Assembly: GCA_949126835.1 (NCBI GenBank)
Contig: OX421496.1
Coordinates: 16,138,844 to 16,202,843, forward strand
Reading direction: 5' to 3'
Origin: Anisus vortex
Taxonomy: Eukaryota; Mollusca; Gastropoda; Planorbidae
DNA: 64,000 bases
In this document: piece after piece, positions 1 through 11,770 of the stretch
Layout: each line of letters starts with the position of its first letter
Numbering within the stretch: the first letter of the stretch is position 1
Translations under genes and position numbers: made by a program
Notes under the pieces: model-generated
Database searches by the model: none
What the model was told of the DNA's origin: nothing
What the model saw: only the letters and a program-made list of their open reading frames with translations

Positions 1-1725
1 CTCACCATCGCTGTCAAGTGTAGGGTTGGACATTGTGTTTTAATTGGATTGATAGTTTCGCTTTAATTTAACCCGCAATCAGTATAATTGTATTACAAGA
101 GCTGCCAATAATCAATAAGTTTAAGTGTGTAGGCTATTTGTAAACTGAGCAAGAAACAGTTTTGTTAAACATATAAATTCACTGTAGGCTGATGGGCAGC
201 TTGCATTTGGTTGAGCAACTTTTTAAAGCTCATGCAAAAGTCTTTAAAAAAATGATAATTCTTTTCTTGTACAAATCATCACCTGTTTATCAATTATATT
301 CTTAACATGTTAATACTATTTTTAAGAATGTATATTTGTCTTAATGCCTAATGCCTACAAACCAAAATAGTAAAAAAATATTTTGTGCTTTACCTGCCGG
401 ACAGGAGGACAAGAGTCTAAAAAGGAGGACATGTCCTCCTTTTGCCGGACGTCTGGCAATCCTAGTCTAGCGAGACATGGTGGCTGGAATAACAAAGGAA
501 CACAAACACACCAACAAACTGTCTGCAGAGTACGTTCAGATACCCAGTTTTTGCCGCTCAGTACATCTAATATCTAAATTAGGCGCCAGAGACTGGTGTT
601 CGTTATGTAAGCCATGTAAGTGATGGCTGGGATTGACAATTGAATAAAAACAACAATAGGCCCTGTCTGAGACTATAACATAACTTACTATAAGTAATGT
701 TTGCACAACATTGAATGAAGTGTATTGTGTGAGTCACCAACATGGTTATTTTAAAATATTTTCTTCAGAAAAATAATTCGTGGCCCACCACATGAAGTAC
801 AAAATACACCACTACGAAATAGCCTACTTAACCTACCTTATTTCCTTTTAACATCCCTAATTGTGATATATAGACATATAGTTATAGGTTTGCTGAATAG
901 GCCTTCGTTATAATAGGTGAAAATTAGGTCGATTAGGCTACATAGTTCGATTTAGTAATTTTTACGTTTTAATTTCTAATTTTCTGTAAAAATTGTATGA
1001 GATACAAATGCATTAGTATCAGTGACGTCGCCAGGATTGCAAGGTGTGGGTGGCAAATATTGCAAGATAGGAGAGGTAGGGGACAGGGAGGGCAACTACA
1101 GTGTGTATAATGTGCGTGTGTGTGGAGGGGACAATAATGCAAGAAGGAATATTGAGCATAGGCATATGGTTAAAATAGGAGGTTATAATTAAAAACTGGT
1201 GCACAATTTCACCCTACACTAATTAACAATTAACATTGTACCAAAAGCTAATTTCATTATTTAATTATTAGTGAAACGTAAAATTAGAAAAAAATTAAAT
1301 ATTTCTATGAAAAGAACAATAGTAAACAAAAAGGAAAGAAATATTGTTAAGATCCTCTTATTGGAGAAGAATGTGGGAGGGGCGAGTGAGGGGGTAGGAA
1401 CCATGTTACACCCCCTTTGTGGCTACGCCTATGAGAGTATATAGTCAATTTGAAATCTTTTAAACAAGTTTCAAAATGTATTACAAAAAAGTATAGTAGG
1501 CTATCTATAGTATAAACCTTATCGTTTCAAATCTATTTTAAACATAAAAGCAAGCGTCTAAAATTTTGTTTCTTGTTTTGAGGGTGGGGGGGGGGGGGGT
1601 AACTAATTGTTGACGTAATTATATAGGGGGTGGGTCTCTAAAAGTTTGACAGTACTTCAGTACTTTACAAGGGGGGGGGGGTAAAAATCGCCAAAAAATT
1701 GTTGACGTAATTAACGGACGTCCCC
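1..1725 (-). mobile_element. PIF/Harbinger-like element, copy 1, left part outside window
   Basis: This segment matches, in inverted orientation, the complete element at 29888-32296. The shared parts are the nested hAT MITE, the stretch around 1020-1170 (reverse complement near 30790-30920) and the terminal 290 bp (about 1430-1725 against 29888-30155). It ends with the same terminus, the reverse complement of GGGGACGTCC. It carries an insertion of about 95 bp near 1335-1428 that the other copy lacks, and it lacks about 580 bp present at 30190-30770. No transposase frame is visible, so it is non-autonomous. The outer left terminus lies beyond base 1. It appears to have inserted into the repeat family that continues at 1726. 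Confidence 0.7.
21..464 (-). mobile_element. hAT-type MITE (TAGRGTT family), nested, copy 1
   Basis: The MITE runs from TAGGGTTGGACA to ...GTCTGGCAATCCTA. It is flanked by 8-bp sequences gtcaagtg (13-20) and gtctagcg (465-472) that match at 6 of 8 positions, as expected of a decayed hAT target duplication. Subterminal 'aaaaggaggac' motifs are shared with copies at 31434-31918 and 39314-39573. It sits at the same place inside the Harbinger-like element as the copy at 31434-31918, so the insertion is older than the split of the two host copies. It is non-coding: the short frames in it are by-products of the repeat. Confidence 0.65.
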
Positions 1726-1866
1726 AAAGTAATTTAAATTAAATACTGTAATCGAGTTTAAAAAAGCATGTCTTTTTATTCAACAAAAAAGGCATTAGGA
1801 CACATGCAGAAAGCGAGATTGCAAAAGTACAAAATGAGACAATAAGGTCACGTGTCTTTAAACTGA
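1726..1866 (+). repeat. Fragment of the repeat family at 40768 and 41705
   Basis: The stretch starts aaagtaatttaaa and contains the blocks 'tgtaatcg', 'catgtctttttatt' and 'ggtcacgtgtcttt' in the same order as the two copies at 40768-41250 and 41705-42182. The tRNA-like middle is missing. Its left edge coincides with the end of the Harbinger-like element, so that element probably landed inside this repeat. Confidence 0.6.
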
Positions 1867-2109
1867 CCATTGATCGTACCGTACTTTCTATACCGTACCG
1901 TATATATAGATAGTATATGGAAAGAGAGAATCACATACCCCGGTACAGACCCATAACCTCTACAGTACTAAAGCTCTTAATACTAGTCTTAATCATCAAT
2001 TGGATCCCTAACTTGTGTAGCAATTCGAATACTGTACATGATAATAAACTAGATGTTCTAGTCACTAAGAACTGATTGTTGACACAACTTGTTGTTTGTG
2101 AGTTGAGAT
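1867..2109. other. Unassigned AT-rich DNA
   Basis: I see no open frame with coding character, no terminal repeats and no tandem array in this stretch. Confidence 0.5.
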
Positions 2110-2165
2110 GTATAATAATAATAATATTTGTATAGCGCTGTAAGCTCAGAGCGCATTTAACTTTA
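2110..2165 (-). mobile_element. LINE/SINE 3' tail, solo
   Basis: Read on the minus strand, this is 'aaatgcgctctgagcttacagcgctatacaaata' followed by a run of TTA repeats. That layout (GCGC...agcgctatacaaat plus (TTA)n) is typical of the 3' end of CR1/L2-type LINEs and SINEs that borrow their tails. Similar 'agcgc.atataaat' tails occur at 12858 and 14040. Confidence 0.5.
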
Positions 2166-2831
2166 ACATTAACATACAACAAAGAACATCAAAAATCAAT
2201 AACTCACATAGACTGTTACTATTACTGACATTTAATAATTAAAATTAAACAAATGAAATGTAAATTCACATTATCAGATGTCATATTTTCAATTTTTTGG
2301 GTTCATACTTAATGGTCCAAAGCTACCCCGAAATTCTCCAAATTCTCCCCTATTTCGGGGTAACGTTGGCCACCCCCTATTTTCCTTCTTAGGTTAAATA
2401 AAAACTTTAAAACTTCACATAAAGTCTTAACCATTCCATTTCTTAATTTAAAAATGTAAATATTGATATACTTACTATATTGGATGAATGTGTATACTCC
2501 TTTTTTTGACTTTTACAAATCTGACATGCAAATGGTGGTCATCGTGAAACGATTCGCATTTAGCAAATAGTGGAGCAGTGTAGCAACAAATGATCATTAA
2601 ATATTTCTTTGCCATTTAAGTTTCAAATTAGAAAGTTTGGTCTAGTTAGAAGAATTACAAATTATTTAAAAAAAACACAAATAAAAACGTTTTTACGGTA
2701 TATTTTAAACAAATGTTCTCTTATAAACCTATAATTAGTTGTAAATCATAAGGACTTGCCAGTCCTTGAGATGAAAACCTGAATATAATTGATATGAAAT
2801 GTTCTTAGTTTAATTTAGACACAATTTATAG
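2166..2831. other. Unassigned AT-rich DNA
   Basis: A local inverted motif (ccccgaaattctcc ... cctatttcgggg, about 2323-2360) could form a hairpin. A weakly similar block, 'ttaatggcccaaag', lies at 3468. No gene is visible. Confidence 0.4.
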
Positions 2832-3027
2832 GATAGTTCACCAGTTTCTGTGGCCACGGCATACTAGATGATTGTGTGGCCAGCACTATGCACAGCCGCC
2901 TCTACTTCACCCCAACTAAGGTCAGGTACGCATCAGAGCTGGGTAGACTCAGGCTCCACCAGGATTCGAACTCCCAGGACCTTCGGATCGCCAGTCGAAC
3001 ACGCTGCCGGTCGGTTATCGTGCCTCA
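2832..3027 (-). mobile_element. tRNA-derived SINE
   Basis: On the minus strand the element starts near 3027 with a tRNA-like head: an A-box-like 'gataaccgaccggcagcg' and a B-box-like 'gagttcgaatcc'. About 60 bases on comes a body block, 'ttggggtgaagtagaggcgg', followed by 'tggccacaca'. The same body block occurs in the SINE at 28541 ('ttgggggtaaagtaaaagcgg') and, degraded, at 37375, 48815 and 53668. RNA polymerase III would drive transcription from the internal boxes. It is diverged, and no clear target duplication was found. Confidence 0.65.
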
Positions 3028-3589
3028 CACAAAATGAAATAAAAAACAGAAATAATTGTAAAAACTTGAAAAAGTTGAAAAAATGTTTATTTTATTATGA
3101 CCTACTGTAATGCACGTCTCAATCGATGTTTAATTGTAACGTCGATTAGTAAGTCCTGAGCATGGTAACTTGTTCTTTGAGTTAAAATAAACACAATTTG
3201 TTTAATTTGGTACATTCAATTGTTTGGTATTTAGTCTATAATGGTTCTATAAAATTGTTTTATGGTGTGACAAAAATATCATTGCCAATTTTTTCACAGA
3301 CATTGTTTTCTAATATAAAAAAGTTTAATTTTGATTCTTTCAAAATCGTATGCATTGTTCTTTCTCAGTGCAAATCTGTTTAAATGAACACAAAAATGAA
3401 CAATACACAATTGAAATACCTTAAATTATATTTTTATTTATTTATGGCACTCTAAAATGTTTTTCCTTAATGGCCCAAAGTCACCTCCCATGGCCACATT
3501 CACCCCGTATTACAGTACTTTGCATGTCTTGCATCAATAACAACACAATGACAACAAAGGACATCTAGTGAAACTGAGATCAAAATATC
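3028..3589. other. Unassigned AT-rich DNA
   Basis: The stretch holds only short chance frames, no splice-like context and no recognised repeat. Confidence 0.5.
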
Positions 3590-3727
3590 ATTTAAAGTTT
3601 AATAGAGCAGGTTGACTTTTAGGCTGTTGGCATTCTGAGTGATTTATAAATTTTTAGGCTGTTGGCACTCTGAGTGATTTATAAATCTTAGTTTGGCTCA
3701 CTATTAGCAAAAGGTTGCCGACCCCTG
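3590..3727. mobile_element. hAT-type terminus, solo right end
   Basis: It ends in ggttgccgacccctg, the reverse complement of the hAT terminus caggggtcggcaacc. It carries the same subterminal 'taatagagcaggttga.ttttaggct.ttggca' block as the right end at 9703-9801. The block 'ttaggctgttggca(t/c)tctgagtgattt' is present twice in tandem (about 3618-3685). No matching left terminus was found, so this is a truncated copy. Confidence 0.6.
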
Positions 3728-6619
3728 GTCTAGACGACATTCACAAAGATCTGCTTTAGTGACGCGTATGTAGCCTCATTATGAAACGGATGGATTTTAA
3801 TTTCACGATCTATTCACATTACTTAATAAACTAACATAAAAAAAAGGCATAAACTTACAGCCCGAAAGCCCATAATAATAATACGCCTATTAAGTCAATA
3901 TATTTAATCTATATAACAATTTGTCGTATGCATTAAGAATATACGGTACATACTTTATTATGTAATTTCTGTTTCCATTTAGTCTATCTACAATCTTAAT
4001 TACTTTAGTTATTTAAAAGAAAAAAACAACAACTTTCAAACAAGAACAGATAGTTCAAGGCTACTTTCGACTACCGGAACTTGGAAGAAAATGTGGACAT
4101 GCAATTTTTCCACCCCCGTTTTTCAGTTTCAATTGAATTAAATTGACTTTTAATAAATAAGAACATCAAAACATGGCGCGCGTGATAAAACGAAGCTGAA
4201 CACCTGACTACTGAAATTTCTCAAACTTCCCGTTCTTTTGATTTCCACGTGTAAAGAAAACTTCAATATACCACCATCCAGATACCTACGTGATCTCATC
4301 TGTATGTAGTCGTTCACGTTGAAAAGTTAAACGAAAATTTAAATCAAATACACATTTACCATTAGCTGGAGAGAGAGCTCATTTGACCCAAACAGATACT
4401 GCAAAGGGCGTCCTCTACCACACGTAGGCCAAGTAGGTGCTCCTAACACCCTCTATACTCCCTCTCGACCTGCAGTAATCACCCCCCCCCCCCACCCCAA
4501 CTATTCAGATCTAATAAGACTGAAGGCCCCCTCTGCCCCTCCCCCTCCTTTTCTACCGAAAACTAGTTATAATTTAGATATGCGCCTCATATCTTGGAGG
4601 AACATTTCAGTGGACGCCTATGTCATAAGGAGGCGCTCTATCTAACCCAAACACCCCACAAATAGTTCTCTCCTTAAGGTTTATTTACTTTTGCTTTGTT
4701 TTGCTGACATATGAGAGTGATGTATTTCATTGAAACACGACACCCTAAGTAAACGAAGTCTTCGGTGTGCTGGTTAGGCGAAGTTGTCAAAGTAGCCTGC
4801 TATTGACAGGTGAGCCCACCTGTCACTACTCGTGTCAAGTATCCATTAGTATTGAATATATTCTAGAGCAATCCTCCCCGCCTCCCCCCTCCTAAAAAAA
4901 ATTAAATTGATACAATTCAGAAGAGAAGATAAAACAAAAAAAAAGAAATTTTGTTTTGAACTTGGCTTTTTAACACTTTCTAACAACGCAATCGGAATAC
5001 TGCTTTGAAAAAAAGCATTTTCAAGAAACGTTTTATCCATTCGTGATATTAGCAACGGCTTGTAAGGCCAAACTTTTCTGGTCACTCTGTCACACGGAGG
5101 TCAAGAGAACTGTATCAAAACGAGATAGGGACCTTTGTTAAAAAAAGGAGAGAGAGGGGGGGGGTTGCGTCTTGAGCAATAGTTTTTCTTTAAATTAACA
5201 AACAATTTTAATGGTAGAGAATATATATGTATACACGTTGGACTACTCTAGCGTGCCCCCTTTCCCATCGACGCAGACGTTAAAAGTTCCACCCACATTG
5301 GTTTTTTCTTGTCCAAACATTTTCGTTGTAAGAATCTAATAAACAAACAAAAAACAACAACTGGATAAACTGTAGCTAAATGTTAATGTCATTATAGAAT
5401 CTTCAATGGCATCTGTAAGTCTGTAAGTGTAAGCCTATCCATTGAAGTAAGTTCAACATAAGATGTATTCATTAAATATTCAAGAGCTTCAGAAAACCAT
5501 TAATGCCAACTCAAATATTCTCCTTTAAATAGTCTATACCGGCATTAGAAACAGGAGTTGTTTTTTATTGAGACAACCTTTTAAATTTTACTTGTGACCT
5601 TGTAGTTTTTCAAATGTAATAATTACGTTTTGAATGGGTAGGAAATGTAAGCCAAAGTAAAATATTTGAAGGATAGAAAAGAATTCCAATAAATCTCGTC
5701 TGCTGCGAATTTCTATGCATTTCATTATTTTAATGGGCTAGAAACTTCTCTGTTAAGTCATTAAAAAAAATCAAATTTTCCCAATGAAAATATCTGTAGC
5801 GTATCTGCGTCTGATATAAATCCTGGGAATAGTGTGGAAGCACGGGGAGGGGATGTATCTCCCTCAGATTTGATGAAAAGGGGAACTGTTTGAAAAAAGA
5901 TGATTTAAAAAAAAAGACCTCGTTAAATGGAAAGCCAAATATAACAGATTTACAGGGTCCTAATCGAAACGAAACGAATTAAACGGTTGATCAGAAATTT
6001 TTAGATGGTCATTGACAGTGTTTTTCGGGGTCACAGTTACCGATACATATATAGATCTAGTTGTAGATCATGTATTTATAGAAATACAATGAACTAGGTA
6101 TATCGTTGTTTTTATAGTTGTAAGCGTGTTCGTTCACATTTAATCTTTGAAATGTTTATTTGCATACTTTTTATAATAATATTTGCAAAGTATTTGATAA
6201 TATTTTTTGTTTGTTTGTAATTTAATGTGAAGAACTTTTTTTTCTGCAATTACTGATTATGCTTCACTTTTTGCATTATTGCTTCCTTCGGGCCGTGTAA
6301 CATGTACCCGCTATGGAATATATATGTGGTCTCCCCTTACCTTGATGCCCTAATAACGTGCTTATTTCGCTAAATGGTTAACCAGGTCCTGGAGAGGCCT
6401 CAACATTTAGATCTACTTATAAGATGTAAAGCCTAATGAAAGACACACAATTTTTGTTTAAAGCTGTAAACTACGGCGCTAAACGTTTTATTAGATGTAA
6501 ACATACATTTGGTAAATACAATTTCTCTCAACATAAAAAAAATCTACATCTTTCCGAAAGCATCCCCTAAACTGCTGTACGGTATAAGTTTTACAGACGT
6601 TCCTTCTAGATGGAAGAGA
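3728..6619. other. Long gene-free AT-rich stretch
   Basis: Nothing assignable is visible in this 2.9 kb. It contains poly-C and poly-G runs (near 4482 and 5156) and short A and T tracts. The open frame at 4846-5085 on the minus strand has low-complexity composition and no recognisable motif. Confidence 0.45.
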
Positions 6620-6735
6620 TTACGTCTAATAGGCCCAAAACTCCTGCAGGTCGGCAGGGATCGGTTGGAGCCAGGATTAGAACCCGCGACTTGTCGGTTG
6701 ACAGTCCGGTGAACTAATCTACCATCATACCAGCT
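6620..6735 (-). mobile_element. tRNA-like SINE head
   Basis: On the minus strand the stretch reads 'tagattagttcaccggac', then 'gcgggttctaatcctgg', which match the spacing and sequence of A and B boxes. It continues into 'ccgatccctgccgacctgcag'. It folds poorly as a functional tRNA, so it is best read as a SINE or tRNA pseudogene. Confidence 0.45.
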
Positions 6736-6773
6736 GTTAAACATCTAAAAGAAAACACGCACACACATACACA

Positions 6774-6830
6774 GATGGAGACTGAGAGAGCAAAGAGAGA
6801 GAGAGAACGAAAGAGAAAGAAAGAGACACA
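6774..6830 (+). repeat. Purine-rich (GA)n low-complexity tract
   Basis: This is an imperfect run of ga and gaaa units directly upstream of the hAT terminus at 6858. Confidence 0.6.
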
Positions 6831-7019
6831 ATCTTTATTCGTATAAATCAATTATGTCAGGGGTCGGCAACTTAAGACACGCGTGCAAACTTGGCACGCA
6901 GAGCGATTTTCAATGGCACGCGAGATACCTCGAAGAGGTGTTTTTTAATTTTTAATGAAATTTTTTTTTTTCTGATTCTAGATGAGGAAAACTGAGTCGA
7001 ACGCATTTACAAGACGGGG

Positions 7020-7908
7020 TAAAACAGCACTTGAACTGATAGACCATTGGAATTGATTTGCATGTATCTTGAGTGAAATCAATTTCAAAACATTTAACTA
7101 TCACAAAAACATCACAAAAACGAAAGAAATGATTGTAGACTTCCGGAAAGAAAAACGCAAGCTGACTGATTTGCACATAAACAACCAAATAATAGATCAA
7201 GTCTCGCAATATAAATATCTTGGCGTCACAATTACTGACAAACTGACTTGGTCTGACCACTGCCAAATCCTTTGTAAGAAAATGCACCAACGACTTTTCT
7301 GTCTTAATAAACTAAAAATATTTCACATAGAGAAAACCATTATGAATCTATTTTACTCGGCGACTGTTGGTAGCATCATAACCTTTGCAATCACCTGCTG
7401 GTATGGTAATACCACCACATTGAACAAACATCGGATAGACCGCCTAATAAACAAAGCCTCTCGTACTACACAGACAGAATTACCATCTCTTGCGGATATT
7501 TTCAGTTCAAGGTGCCTGTCTATGATTGATAAAATCCTCCAAGATCATGCACACCCGCTTCATGATAGCTACATAATATCTAGTCGAAGTGGCCGGCTTC
7601 TTTCTATAAGGGCAAGAACAGAGAGATTTAAGAACTCTTTTGTTCCACTGTCAGTAAGACTCTTTCAAAAGAATCACCTTTCAGCCAGGAAATACGATGG
7701 CTCAATAGCTGACTCCTAAATAATAGGCCTACTTTTTTTCTTGTATGATAAATGGTATGATAGTGTGCGTGAATGTCTATTGTGTTTGAGTACAAATGGT
7801 TCTTTAATATTGTTTTAGGTATGCTGAAAAAACGGAATTAATGTAATCAAGTCAATTTTCCATTCATTTGGATCAATAAAGCAATCTTATCTTATCTTAT
7901 CTTATATG
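7020..7908 (+). mobile_element. 5'-truncated LINE copy with (CTTAT)n tail
   Basis: It covers the RT C-terminal frame, a 3' UTR of about 160 bp and a terminal simple repeat, 'caataaagcaatcttatcttatcttatcttat' in outline. The pentanucleotide tail marks the 3' end. The 5' end is truncated, as is usual for LINE insertions. Confidence 0.7.
7069..7719 (+). pseudogene. Non-LTR retrotransposon reverse transcriptase, C-terminal part
   Basis: The 216-codon frame encodes the end of a LINE reverse transcriptase. It shows the 'KTKEMIVDFRKEK' block, the 'YKYLGVTI(T)DKLTWSDH' block that follows the RT palm and thumb, and the 'FYSATVGSIITFAITCWYGN' and 'ISSRSGRLLSIRARTERFKNSF' blocks typical of CR1/L2/Rex1-like elements. 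The frame continues upstream to at least 7034 as 'ALELIDHWN' but is broken by a TGA, so the methionine at 7069 is not a real start. Endonuclease and catalytic RT motifs are absent (5' truncation). No stop interrupts the 216 codons, suggesting a fairly young copy. It would act on its own RNA during target-primed reverse transcription. Confidence 0.8.
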
Positions 7909-9700
7909 TACAATCCTTTATAAAGGCATAAATCAAAATATATTGTTGGGCTTTGTCAGAGGTATATCGAAGCACTCAAAGCGGAGTTTACAAACAAAGG
8001 CAAGTCTTTTAAATTCCTGGACTCATTTTACACAACATTCACAGGTGTACACGTTTTTTTTTAATGGAGGGATATTGTCGATTTTAAAACGCAGCCAGTT
8101 AAAAGGAATGAAAAAAATGGACATCGAAATGTGCCAATTGTGTACAGTATTTACATCACATGAAAGTTGTGTTAAGCATTCAAAGAGGTCACTTAGCCTA
8201 CAATTCACTAAACAAAAATGGCTATACATGTAGGTCTATCTTCCATCATAAATTGGCGAAGAGCATTCAAGACTAGGCGCTCATCAATTTGTACAGACTA
8301 ATTACATTTAAAAGAGTTGTTATGCTCATCTTCTATAATTAAGCATAAATATAATTAGTTATATAACAAAATTTGTTTTTATTATTAATAAATATAAGAT
8401 ACTTTTTAATAGTATTATATTATACAATTGTTGCAATTATTAATGTTTAAAAGATAAACTTCTTACGGTTAAATGGACAAACAATGCAGGAAATGTTAAT
8501 TTTATACCTGTAATATTTAAATTTTGTAACGAATACCATGATGCTGGATTTATATTTAAAAAAAAATTTGCCAGTAATGTTTGTTATATTACAAAACAAA
8601 CAAGTTTGTCTTCACTATTGAATCAAATTTAGAAACACTATTTTAATTAAAGGGAGATAATTAATCCATTTTATTTGAACTAATATTTCTAAAATATTAT
8701 TATGTTTTTATTTTTTATAAAAGACTAAACGGGATAAAGCTTATAACTTTGACCAAGCTGTAAAAAGTTGTTGAAAATTATATAAATATTATATGACTAA
8801 ACAATTTTATGCAGATTTTTTTCAACATTACTCTAACTACCCAGTTTGTTTGATTACTTCGTACCAATTCAGTTAACAGGTGGCAATTGACTATAATATT
8901 TAAAGACATAATAGAGCGTTGGCTATGGGCGGAGCTTAAGTTTTTTAGTGACGTCATTTGTAAATTGAGTAACAAATATGGCACATGGTGAAGTTTCTTA
9001 TAATGCCAAATTCACATATGAATATTGGCTATCCTACTAAAAAAAGGAGGTAAATAGTAGTACTGTAGATTAATTGATTAATGTGATTAGGCTATGGCCG
9101 GCTAGACCTATTTACACTTTCAATTTCACTTTATAGGCCTACACTTTTAATGTTTCGTAGGCTAGGATAATGTCTAAGTAGGGCAGCTACGATTTCAAGT
9201 GATAGTGTTGGTGAATAGGCTATCTAGTCAAGTCACTAATAGGCTCACATCGTCTATGATCTATGTCTATGATAATAAGAAAATAGCCTATTTTTTTTTA
9301 ACATACATAATACAGCTTAAATCTTAATAAGACTTAAAACACAACACATCATTTAAAAAACGCTCGAGCCTATATGAAACTTTATTAATACAGCGGCCAT
9401 TGTTACTTGTACACCATTACACAAAGTAAACACAAATCACGTGCTTTTTGTCACGTGATTGCAAACGCCATATTGATAATGTTTACAAAATAGTTTCCAT
9501 AAATGTAAAAGTTTGGTACTAAAATTGTGTATTTGGTATAAATGCAAATAAAAAGGATGATAATCACAAAAACACTGCCAACACGTTATTTAAAAAAAAT
9601 ATATAAATAAAACGTTTAAACGATTTTTTCTATAAATTTCTCTGGCTTTTGGCCTTGGTCTTGCAACGGAGTTAAATTAATTATAAAAAAAAAACAAAAA
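7909..9700. other. Interior of the putative hAT element, no coding signal
   Basis: The stretch is AT-rich. A frame at 7943-8233 has no recognisable motif. A short inverted motif, 'aatcacgtgctttttgtcacgtgatt', sits at about 9436-9461. Confidence 0.4.
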
Positions 9701-9801
9701 AAAAAGTATAATAGAGCAGGTTGAATTTTAGGTTCTTGGCACGTTGAATGATTTAGAAATCCTAATTTGGCACACTATTAGTAAAAGGTTGCCGAACCCT
9801 G

Positions 9802-11207
9802 ATTTAGGTTATATGCATTTGAGATAGGTATTTGAAGATTTGGCTCTGTGCAATCTACCATTAAATAAAACTACACCAAAAATAAACACATTAGACCTTA
9901 ACAAACGCAAAGTTAATAGCAAAATTACATTTTTTTTTTTTTTTTTTTAAATATTAAGAATGTGCTTTCAAATGCGTTTAAAGGTATTTACTGTAGAGTG
10001 TTAAGAAAGAAAACGAGTTACAAACTGTTTTTTGTGAGTTGGAGTGGGGGGGGGGAGATGTGGGTAAACATTTGATAGAATGAGTTGTTAAGGGCTTCAA
10101 GTCTATATGCCAAGTTTCAAATCGATAAGATGAAGCGAGTTGGTTCAATTAGCCTCCCAAAGGTCGGGCTCTGTGGTCGTAAACCAACCAGCCAGATTGT
10201 TTTGCGATGTTTAAAAGAGAAATCTAGACAAACCATCAAGCCACGGTCATATTTCAGTACTATCAAATTTTCACCTACCGCCAACCAATAAAGACTTTAC
10301 AACAGCAAAAAAGTTGCAGCACTAAACGCTCTCAACAGTCTGATATCATATCTGACGTAACTGGCGCATGCGCAGCTATTAGGATAGCGTACAAGCGTGT
10401 CAGCTGACTCGGAATAAGAAAAAAATTGAATGGGGGAGAGCCTATGCGTAATTTAACCAGTATCTTACGTTGGCATATTTGTTCCTATAATTTATTCATT
10501 GAACCGATACAACAAACCAACTGTTTACATTCTAAATTATTCTGACTTAAAACTGATAGTATTAAATCCCGACTACCTTCGAACTTTGAACAATTAAAAT
10601 AAATAAAGTTAAAGATCCTGTATATCATATTGCTCTATTAAGCTGTAAGAATTTATACATGTATATCTATTACTATTATGTTAGACATTCACAAACGGGT
10701 GGGGGCAAAGCCGGCTCAAGTTACCGACAACACGTGGTTTTATACGAGGCGCCATGAGCTTAGGACAGATTTATCATAGATCTGCCAAGAAGAAAAAAAT
10801 ATATATGGATTTATTTTTTCAGTAGGACCTTTTAAAGATGCAAAAATATAATATACATTTCAAAAAGAGAAAGAGAGAAGAAATAAAGAGATATTTTTTA
10901 ACGACTCTCACTAGCCTACTGCTCTATTTCACAAATCATTATGTGCACTAAAGATATGCTGGTTTATGGATATGCGTGGATTTTCAATAGGGCGGTAAAG
11001 GGGCATCAAAAGGTATGAAAAGAAAATGGGCAACTTGAAATAATTTCGTCACCGCAACCTTTTTTTTTACCCAAAAGCCCATTAAGCATTTTTTTTTTTT
11101 TGTCTGTCTTGGACAATGACATGCACTGTGAAAAGAGGCCAACTGTCTCGCTGCAAAACTCTTTTTGCGGCACTAGTTGGGAGTGCAGAAAATAACGTGT
11201 CAAAGCC
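9802..11207. other. Unassigned stretch
   Basis: It has a poly-T tract (9931-9948), a poly-G tract (10047-10055) and a somewhat GC-richer patch at 10130-10400. None of the short frames resembles a known protein. Confidence 0.45.
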
Positions 11208-11770
11208 ATTGACAAGTCCTAATTAGGCGTGATCTTTTGAACTGGTGAGATCGTGAACTTCCGGTTCTATTTTTAAATGTTTAATTATTTTAGGCATTTC
11301 CGTAAACAAAAAAGCATGCTCTTGCTGGTTATTGACAGTTGATTTCAACCTCGACGGCTAGTTGTAGTCTTTTAGAATTATACAAAGGATACAATATTAG
11401 TTATGAGGAATCCGTTTTTAACATCAAAAGTGAGTAGGCGATAATTAATACTCAAGTGTTAGTCGCATGTAGCTTGTTTATAAAATAAATTAGTCAAGAG
11501 TTGCGTTTTCTTGGTTATTGAAAAACAAAATTCGTATTCATAAAAACGAATAACAAAAATTCTTTTGCATTAAGCAATAAGTTTGATATTAATAAAAAAG
11601 TGATTTTTCACTTCTGACTTTCACAATACATCGTTTTCTTTTGTAAACATCTTTTGGAAATGAAAGAAACTTTAATCCCCAACAAATGTTCGTACAACCA
11701 GTAACCCAGCACACAGACATGTTTCGAATAAAATAATCGAATTCGACCGGAAATGTTTTTTCTTGTGAAC
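11208..11770 (-). mobile_element. THAP-bearing small DNA element, copy 1
   Basis: This copy is the inverted equivalent of 12290-12843 over about 550 bp, with blocks such as 'aaacggattcctcataacta' shared. Its outer end is attgacaagtcct, matching the terminal attgacaagtctt of copy 2. The other end is truncated at about 11770, before the 'tgtatgcatgcataaaaggtc' terminus present in copies 2 and 3. Confidence 0.65.
11589..11720 (-). pseudogene. THAP-like zinc-finger start, 43 codons
   Basis: On the minus strand from ATG at 11720 the frame reads MSVCWVTGCTNICWG, then a stretch with 'FLSFPKDVYKRKRC', and stops at 11589. The C-x4-C pair, the FPKD motif and the following basic helix match the first half of THAP DNA-binding domains, which start P-element and Kolobok-type transposases and related host proteins. 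The usual tryptophan after the basic residues is cysteine here. The second C-x2-H pair is missing, so the fragment could not fold as a finger by itself. It may be the first exon of a longer transposase in an autonomous relative. Confidence 0.45.

Larger units (their letters stand above)
6858..9801. mobile_element. Probable hAT element, non-autonomous, split by a LINE insertion
   Basis: The left end is caggggtcggcaac and the right end is gttgccgaaccctg, imperfect 14-bp inverted repeats. The flanks aattatgt (6850-6857) and atttaggt (9802-9809) match at 6 of 8 positions, consistent with an old 8-bp duplication. 'ttggcacg' and 'ttggcacac' motifs lie near both ends. A LINE fragment occupies about 7020-7908. 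No hAT transposase signature is visible in the remaining 1.8 kb (7909-9700). The 2.9-kb span is unusual for a MITE, so the two ends could belong to separate copies. Confidence 0.5.

Noticed and set aside
383..577. Similar 63-64 codon frames at 383-577 and 31321-31512
   Set aside because: The similarity comes from the shared MITE and Harbinger-like repeat. The frames cross the MITE boundary and have no protein features.
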